DNA from: Nostoc spongiaeforme FACHB-130
GTDB taxonomy: Bacteria > Cyanobacteriota > Cyanobacteriia > Cyanobacteriales > Nostocaceae
Assembly: GCF_014698475.1 (NCBI RefSeq)
Contig: NZ_JACJTB010000061.1
Location: forward strand, 1-34,309
Direction of reading: 5' to 3'
Length of the DNA: 34,309 bases
The stretch's first letter is position 1, and the number at the start of each line of letters is the position of its first letter. Position numbers and translations under genes: made by a program. The notes under the pieces are model-generated. The model saw nothing but the letters and a program-made list of their open reading frames with translations, was not told where the DNA came from and did not search any database. Below are positions 30,124-34,309 of this stretch, piece after piece.

Positions 30124-30159
30124 GAAAACCCCGTTTCCCGTTGGGAGACCGAGGTTTTC
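30124..30159 (+). terminator. Compound hairpin after the membrane-hairpin gene
   Basis: GAAAACC (30124-30130) pairs with GGTTTTC (30153-30159), and the inner TCCC/GGGA segments pair too, giving a long imperfect stem starting 11 bp after the stop codon. No T-run follows. Confidence 0.55.
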
Positions 30160-30375
30160 CGAGTTCTATTCAATTGGAATTGGGGATTGGGTTTCGCCGC
30201 CTAATTAATATCCCTACCAGTAATTTTATCTCACATTTTGGAGTATTAAGCCATTGTAACACTGGCCACCCAAATAGAAAGAGCAATTCAGGAATTTTCA
30301 GGGGGATAACCTCTGATAACTTGTATAAAAAATTACGGTAAAGGATAGCTCCAATTCCTCCAAAACACATAGTTA
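30160..30375. promoter_or_regulatory. Promoter region of the replication genes
   Basis: About 215 bp without a believable gene ahead of the 49-residue protein and the primase-helicase. It is AT-rich in parts (ATTAATAT, TTTTATCTCACATTTT) and should contain the replication promoter. I see no convincing iterons here. Confidence 0.4.
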
Positions 30376-30525
30376 ATGGAGGAACAGGAAGTGCAATTAT
30401 CGCTATTTAATGACTCAGCCACTCGTGGTAAGCGACACTACGCATCAGTCGCAGCCCAAGAATCACAAAATTACCGATTAAGCAATGGTCAACAATTAAA
30501 TATTGTTAAGGGAGGTATCGCGTAA
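30376..30525 (+). CDS. Small protein (49 aa) coupled to the replication primase
   Basis: The frame begins MEEQEVQLSLFNDSATRGKR, continues with HYASVAAQESQNYRLSNGQQ and ends LNIVKGGIA at a TAA whose last A is the A of the primase ATG (TAATG). The upstream frame is closed by a stop at 30370-30372. The EVQLSLF segment resembles the QLSLF-type clamp-binding peptide that tethers proteins to the DNA polymerase sliding clamp. A leader, regulatory or clamp-linking role is possible. It has no clear ribosome site of its own. Confidence 0.55.
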   Translation: MEEQEVQLSLFNDSATRGKRHYASVAAQESQNYRLSNGQQLNIVKGGIA

Positions 30526-33500
30526 TGGTTGCACAATTCCCCCATGAAACAGCGATCGCTTCCTTCGATATTCGGAATTTCGTAGACCAGCTAGAACCAG
30601 CCAAAGAGAAAAATAAATACATCTGCCCAGCTTGTGGTGGTCATAACCTCAGCATCAACCCCAGTAACGGCAAATACAGTTGTTACAATGACTGCCTTCA
30701 CCGAGATATTCGAGAAGCAATCAAGCCTTGGAGTGAGGTATTAGAAGAAAGAAAACTTGGTACTTACACACCACTACCGAGATTCAAGCCCCTGACGGCG
30801 AAAAAACTAGCCTTCCCACCCAAGGTTTTAAATCTCGACCCATCACAGTTAAAGGTATGTAGGCTAAGGAGTGATATCACCACGCCACAACCTGTAACCC
30901 CCGATTTCGTTCCTAAATCCGTTGCCATCAGGCTATCGGATTCAGGAGCCACAGCAGAGGAACTAAAAGAAATCACAGTTATTGAATACGACTATGGCAA
31001 TGGGCGGAAGGCACACAGATTTTCTTGTTCCTGTGCTGCTGTCCCCAAAGGCAGAGTCAAAACATTCTCCGTCAGCCGAATTGACCCCATAACTAATAAG
31101 ATTGCCTGGAAGAAAGAAGGAAAATGGCCAGCTTACAGACAAGAAGAAGCGATCGCCATCATTAAAGCCACAGATGGCATCCCCATACTGCTGGCCCATG
31201 AAGGTGAAAAATGCGTCGAAGCCAGCCGATTACAAAACTTAGCCAGCATTACTTGGGTAGGCAGCAGTTCTGACGGTGACATACTCCATTCATTAACCCA
31301 AATCCAGCACAGTACAGGTAAAGATTTTTTACTGGCTTACTGCACTGATAATGACGAAACTGGCTGGAAGAAACAACAGCGAATCAAAGAGATTTGTCAC
31401 CAAGCCGGAGTAAATTTTGTTGCCATCGACTTGCTAAGAATTCAACCCAGCCTGCAAGATAAAGGAGACATAGCAGACATTTTTGAGTCAGGCATGACAG
31501 GCGATGAATTAGTAGAGCTACTACTTCAGCAGATTGCAGAAGTTACAGCCCAACAGCAACAACAACTAGCCCAAAACACAATAGATGTTGCGGATTTGGA
31601 CTCCGAGCCGGACAGCACATTCCTACAAAAAGGTTTTAACACCCTTTACGGCGAAACAAAATGGATCTGTGCCGATGGCAAGCTGTACTACTGGCATGGC
31701 AAAGGCTACAGACACTCACCCGATGCTGTTGAGCGTCGGCGGATCACCAATTATTGCAATTCCTATTCGGTCATCAAGAAAAACGGCGATAACTTTGTCA
31801 TCACCTACCCCTACGCCAAACCCAACAAGGTCAAAGAGTTGCTGGAGTGGGTGAAGCTGCGAGTCGAAATTGACCCACAATTACTCAATCCCCCAGGGGT
31901 TAACTGTACCAATGGCGTGTTAGCCATTGACTGGTTATCCCCAATACCCCAGCCAGTCTTAGAAGAACACGACCCAGACAAGCACTTCTATACTTATGAG
32001 CCATTGGTGAAGTATGACCCCAAGGCGGATTCAAGCCACTGCGATCGCCTGCTGGAATGTCTAGATGAACCACAACAGCAAATCTTATTAAGGAACTTGG
32101 GGGCGAGTCTTGATTTATTGGAAGTTCGCAAGCGTCGCGGACGAGAAACAAAGGTCATACTGGCTTGCGGATTGGGTGCAAACGGTAAGGATTCCATTAG
32201 ACAGGTAGTATCTACTATTTTCGGTCATCAAGGTATGACCAGCTGTTCCCTAGCTGACTTTGTGGCTTACGATGAAGGGCGGAAATTTGCCTTAGCTCCC
32301 CTGGTCAACAGTCGGGTGAATTGGGCATCAGAAAACCCACAAACCACACGACTCGATAAAATTCAATCGCTGAAGCTATTTGCGACTGGTAACGTCTTAC
32401 ACTCAGAACGCAAAGGCAAAGACCACATCGAATTTGACCCCAGAGCCATCGGCATCTTTAACTTGAATGAAACCCCGCCATTGCACGGCACAATTCAAGC
32501 CACTATCGACCGCATCACCGCCCTGCTGTTCCGCAAAACATTTAAGACCAATCCTGACCCCAACAACCCCGATGAGTTACTAGCTGACCCCCGGTTCGCT
32601 TATGACGTGGATTTTGTGCGTGAGTGTGTTGCCCCGGCATTTTTAAACAAAATGATTGCTGGACTACAGGCATTAATCGTTGAGGGCATTGACTACAGCT
32701 GTACTCAGCAAGCCTTGGAGGAGATTCAGGCAGAAAATTCACACCTGTTCCAATTCTGTAAGGACACAGGGCTGGCTTATAACCCTTCGGGTATTGTCAC
32801 TGCTTTTGATATCTGGCAACGTCTAGAGGATTGGTACATTGACAACGGTACTTTGTCATTTGAAGAATCTAGCAATGGCAAGGTGAAAGCGATTTGGCAG
32901 GAACAGTCCAAGCCCAGCGATAAAACAGTCAAGGCGATTAACCAAGCCCTACCCAGAATTAAAGCATTATTCCCCAAAGCCAAATTAACCACTGTTCCTC
33001 ACCCATCGGGTAAGCGGAAATTACAAGCACTGCAAGGAATTAGTTTTGATAATGTGCCAATGTCAATAACTGGCACACCCATAGCAATAAGGGAAAATTC
33101 CACACCAAATTCCACATCAAATCCACACCAACAAAGCCAGATAAATCAAGACTTCCACACCAACCACACCAGTTATGAGGGGTCGGATGAAAAAAATCTG
33201 TGGGGTCAACAAAAACCCGATCTAGATCAACAACCAAAATCAAATATCAATGTCAATGTCGATTCGGCTGATCAAGATTGGGATGGGAATGAGAAGCCAA
33301 AATCAGATATCAATCCCAATGTTGATTGTGATCATGAATTAGAGGTGGACAAACTGGTGTGGTCGGTGTGCGATGAAGTGGCAGCAAGCACTCCAGCCGA
33401 TTCAACTGGTGTGGAGACTGCTGTGCCATCCGAGCTTATTGCTATGCCAGAGAGCTTATTGACAACAGAATCAGGCCAGCAGTCGAGCGATGGTGCTGAC

Positions 33501-33785
33501 GGGGCTTGTCCACAAGATGATGCAGCAGCGTCACAACAACCAGTCAATGGTCAACCCTGTGAAAAGCCAAAATCTGCTAAACCCCTATTTACAAATGAAA
33601 CAGAGGAACTAATCTCTAATGTGGAACTGATTAGGGAGTGTATTGCGGAGCAATCCTGGGACATGATTGAGCAATTAGCATCAGTCTGGACTAAAGAATA
33701 TAAATCTGCTGTTTGGAAACAGTTGACTCCTGAAGAACGTTCAAAAGTGAATGCAATAAAAGCCCGTAACCAAACTTCAGGCTAA
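30525..33785 (+). CDS. Plasmid replication primase-helicase (zinc finger, Toprim-like, SF3/D5-type helicase)
   Basis: A 1086-residue multifunctional replication initiator of the cyanobacterial plasmid type. Residues 34-57 form a CHC2-like zinc finger (C34, C37, C53, C57). Residues ~220-330 look Toprim-like (PILLAHEGEKCVEASRL, AYCTDNDETGWKK, KGDIADIFE). The SF3 helicase region starts near 480; Walker A GLGANGKDS is at 549-557, and SRVNWASENPQTTRLDKIQS and IGIFNLNETPP follow. The segment ~850-1020 is low-complexity and repetitive (Asn/Asp/Ser/Gln-rich), and the last ~60 residues are a helical domain. An exceptionally strong ribosome site AAGGGAGGT (30508-30516) lies 8 bp before the ATG. The internal SINVNVDSADQ and DINPNVD segments are short imperfect repeats. 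Confidence 0.88.
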   Translation: MVAQFPHETAIASFDIRNFVDQLEPAKEKNKYICPACGGHNLSINPSNGKYSCYNDCLHRDIREAIKPWSEVLEERKLGTYTPLPRFKPLTAKKLAFPPKVLNLDPSQLKVCRLRSDITTPQPVTPDFVPKSVAIRLSDSGATAEELKEITVIEYDYGNGRKAHRFSCSCAAVPKGRVKTFSVSRIDPITNKIAWKKEGKWPAYRQEEAIAIIKATDGIPILLAHEGEKCVEASRLQNLASITWVGSSSDGDILHSLTQIQHSTGKDFLLAYCTDNDETGWKKQQRIKEICHQAGVNFVAIDLLRIQPSLQDKGDIADIFESGMTGDELVELLLQQIAEVTAQQQQQLAQNTIDVADLDSEPDSTFLQKGFNTLYGETKWICADGKLYYWHGKGYRHSPDAVERRRITNYCNSYSVIKKNGDNFVITYPYAKPNKVKELLEWVKLRVEIDPQLLNPPGVNCTNGVLAIDWLSPIPQPVLEEHDPDKHFYTYEPLVKYDPKADSSHCDRLLECLDEPQQQILLRNLGASLDLLEVRKRRGRETKVILACGLGANGKDSIRQVVSTIFGHQGMTSCSLADFVAYDEGRKFALAPLVNSRVNWASENPQTTRLDKIQSLKLFATGNVLHSERKGKDHIEFDPRAIGIFNLNETPPLHGTIQATIDRITALLFRKTFKTNPDPNNPDELLADPRFAYDVDFVRECVAPAFLNKMIAGLQALIVEGIDYSCTQQALEEIQAENSHLFQFCKDTGLAYNPSGIVTAFDIWQRLEDWYIDNGTLSFEESSNGKVKAIWQEQSKPSDKTVKAINQALPRIKALFPKAKLTTVPHPSGKRKLQALQGISFDNVPMSITGTPIAIRENSTPNSTSNPHQQSQINQDFHTNHTSYEGSDEKNLWGQQKPDLDQQPKSNINVNVDSADQDWDGNEKPKSDINPNVDCDHELEVDKLVWSVCDEVAASTPADSTGVETAVPSELIAMPESLLTTESGQQSSDGADGACPQDDAAASQQPVNGQPCEKPKSAKPLFTNETEELISNVELIRECIAEQSWDMIEQLASVWTKEYKSAVWKQLTPEERSKVNAIKARNQTSG

Positions 33786-33831
33786 ATTGTCAGCAGAAAA
33801 ATGGTGAAATTTTGGACTAAGAAGTTGAACT

Positions 33832-34203
33832 ATGGACACAAACGAACAACAAATCCTCTGTTCATGGGAGCTAAATGCCAAACCGTGGATGCGTGTAGTT
33901 CAACAAAAGCTTTTAGAAAGCCGCGTTTTGGTCACAGACAAAGCGATTATAGAAGCCATAGTTGAGCTAAAACCACAAACGTTTTTAGATATAGGGTGTG
34001 GTGAAGGTTGGTTGTGTCGGGAACTATGGTCGCGTGGGTTTGACGGCTGGGGAGTGGATGGCATTGCCCAAATGGTCGAAACAGCACTCGGCAATGGTGA
34101 TGACCGCTTTGTAGTTAGTTCCTATCGTGATTTGCCTTCACAGAGATTTGGCAGCATACAACAATTTGACTGCTTTATCTGTAATTTTTCCATTCTGGGG
34201 TAA
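33832..34203 (+). pseudogene. SAM-dependent methyltransferase truncated by the 49-bp repeat
   Basis: The first 123 residues of a class I methyltransferase: motif I FLDIGCGEGWLC follows an N-terminal helix, then GVDGIAQMVETA and a FVVSSYRDLP strand, with QQFDCFICNFSIL reaching the fourth strand. The frame then stops at TAA 34201-34203, five bases inside the 49-bp inverted repeat. The normal second half (substrate-binding region, about 100 residues) is missing. I infer that insertion or rearrangement at 34195/34196 cut the gene. It starts 46 bp after the primase-helicase and may have belonged to the same transcript. Confidence 0.75.
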
Positions 34204-34244
34204 ATATAGCGAAGCTGTCACCAGGGGCAAGATAGCCTGAAAGT
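34196..34244 (-). repeat. Right copy of 49-bp perfect inverted repeat
   Basis: Exact reverse complement of 66-114. The boundary at 34196 coincides with the loss of the methyltransferase reading frame. Beyond it, 34245-34309 contains no recognised gene. Confidence 0.9.
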
Positions 34245-34309
34245 CTTGTGGAGTATGGGTTTGAGAAAAAAGAGTAGCTCATTGGATTTTAGCGTTTTTG
34301 ACGGGCGTT

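Noticed and set aside
33040-33547. Minus-strand frames in the 3' part of the primase gene
   Set aside because: Shadows created by the low-complexity Asn/Asp/Ser-rich linker of the primase-helicase.

Overview
The window looks like most or all of a plasmid, or a plasmid-derived region, from a filamentous cyanobacterium of the Nostoc/Anabaena/Calothrix kind. The evidence is at least twelve copies of the HIP1 octamer GCGATCGC (for example 2742, 2793, 7466, 16286, 18012, 24518, 30552, 32041), an rbpA-rpsU gene pair of the type known from Anabaena, cyanobacterial-type plasmid ParB and primase-helicase proteins, and generally short intergenic gaps. No rRNA, tRNA or CRISPR array was recognised.

Layout. 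The two ends carry a perfect 49-bp inverted repeat (66-114 and 34196-34244), which lies inside an oxidoreductase gene fragment on the left and truncates a methyltransferase gene on the right. From 267 to 475 is a 209-bp MITE-like element, followed by a methyltransferase. Positions 1325-4250 hold a mobilisation module on the minus strand: a MobV-type relaxase with a Toprim-like C-terminal part, and a small companion gene. Upstream of the relaxase, GTGCA-rich repeats may contain the transfer origin. Positions 4640-5480 are a non-coding control region with three families of short repeats, each spaced at 11 bp, next to an HU-like gene; this is my best candidate for an origin or centromere. Positions 6219-9128 are a cargo block: a polyphosphate kinase 2 remnant, a cytoplasmic alpha-amylase, and rbpA-rpsU. 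Positions 9714-12024 are parA-parB followed by a VapBC-like toxin-antitoxin pair. Next come a MASE1 sensor histidine kinase and a serine beta-lactamase-like hydrolase, which are divergent.

Positions 16074-18709 hold a tyrosine recombinase gene whose last ~118 bp are duplicated 1.5 kb away; the DUF4365 nuclease-like gene and its partner sit between the two copies. Positions 19991-23199 are an AT-rich McrBC-like restriction operon with an unrecognised third gene. Positions 23488-28838 (minus strand) form a tightly packed eight-gene operon: a ParM-like actin ATPase, three very small proteins, an acidic small protein, a coiled-coil protein, a membrane protein and a two-TM FtsK/HerA-type DNA motor ending in a likely winged helix. 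A dense GTGTCT repeat cluster lies immediately behind the motor gene. A ribbon-helix-helix gene diverges from the actin gene. Positions 29388-33785 hold a membrane-anchored nuclease-like protein and a large zinc-finger/Toprim-like/SF3 helicase replication protein, translationally coupled to a 49-residue small protein.

How the genes may work together (inference): replication by the primase-helicase, possibly with the HU-like protein at the 11-bp arrays; stable inheritance by ParAB with VapBC, plus possibly the actin system; mobilisation by the relaxase; and possibly a compact FtsK-motor DNA-transfer or segregation system encoded by the actin-to-FtsK operon, with the GTGTCT cluster as its recognition site. 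The last idea is the most interesting candidate for an undescribed system.
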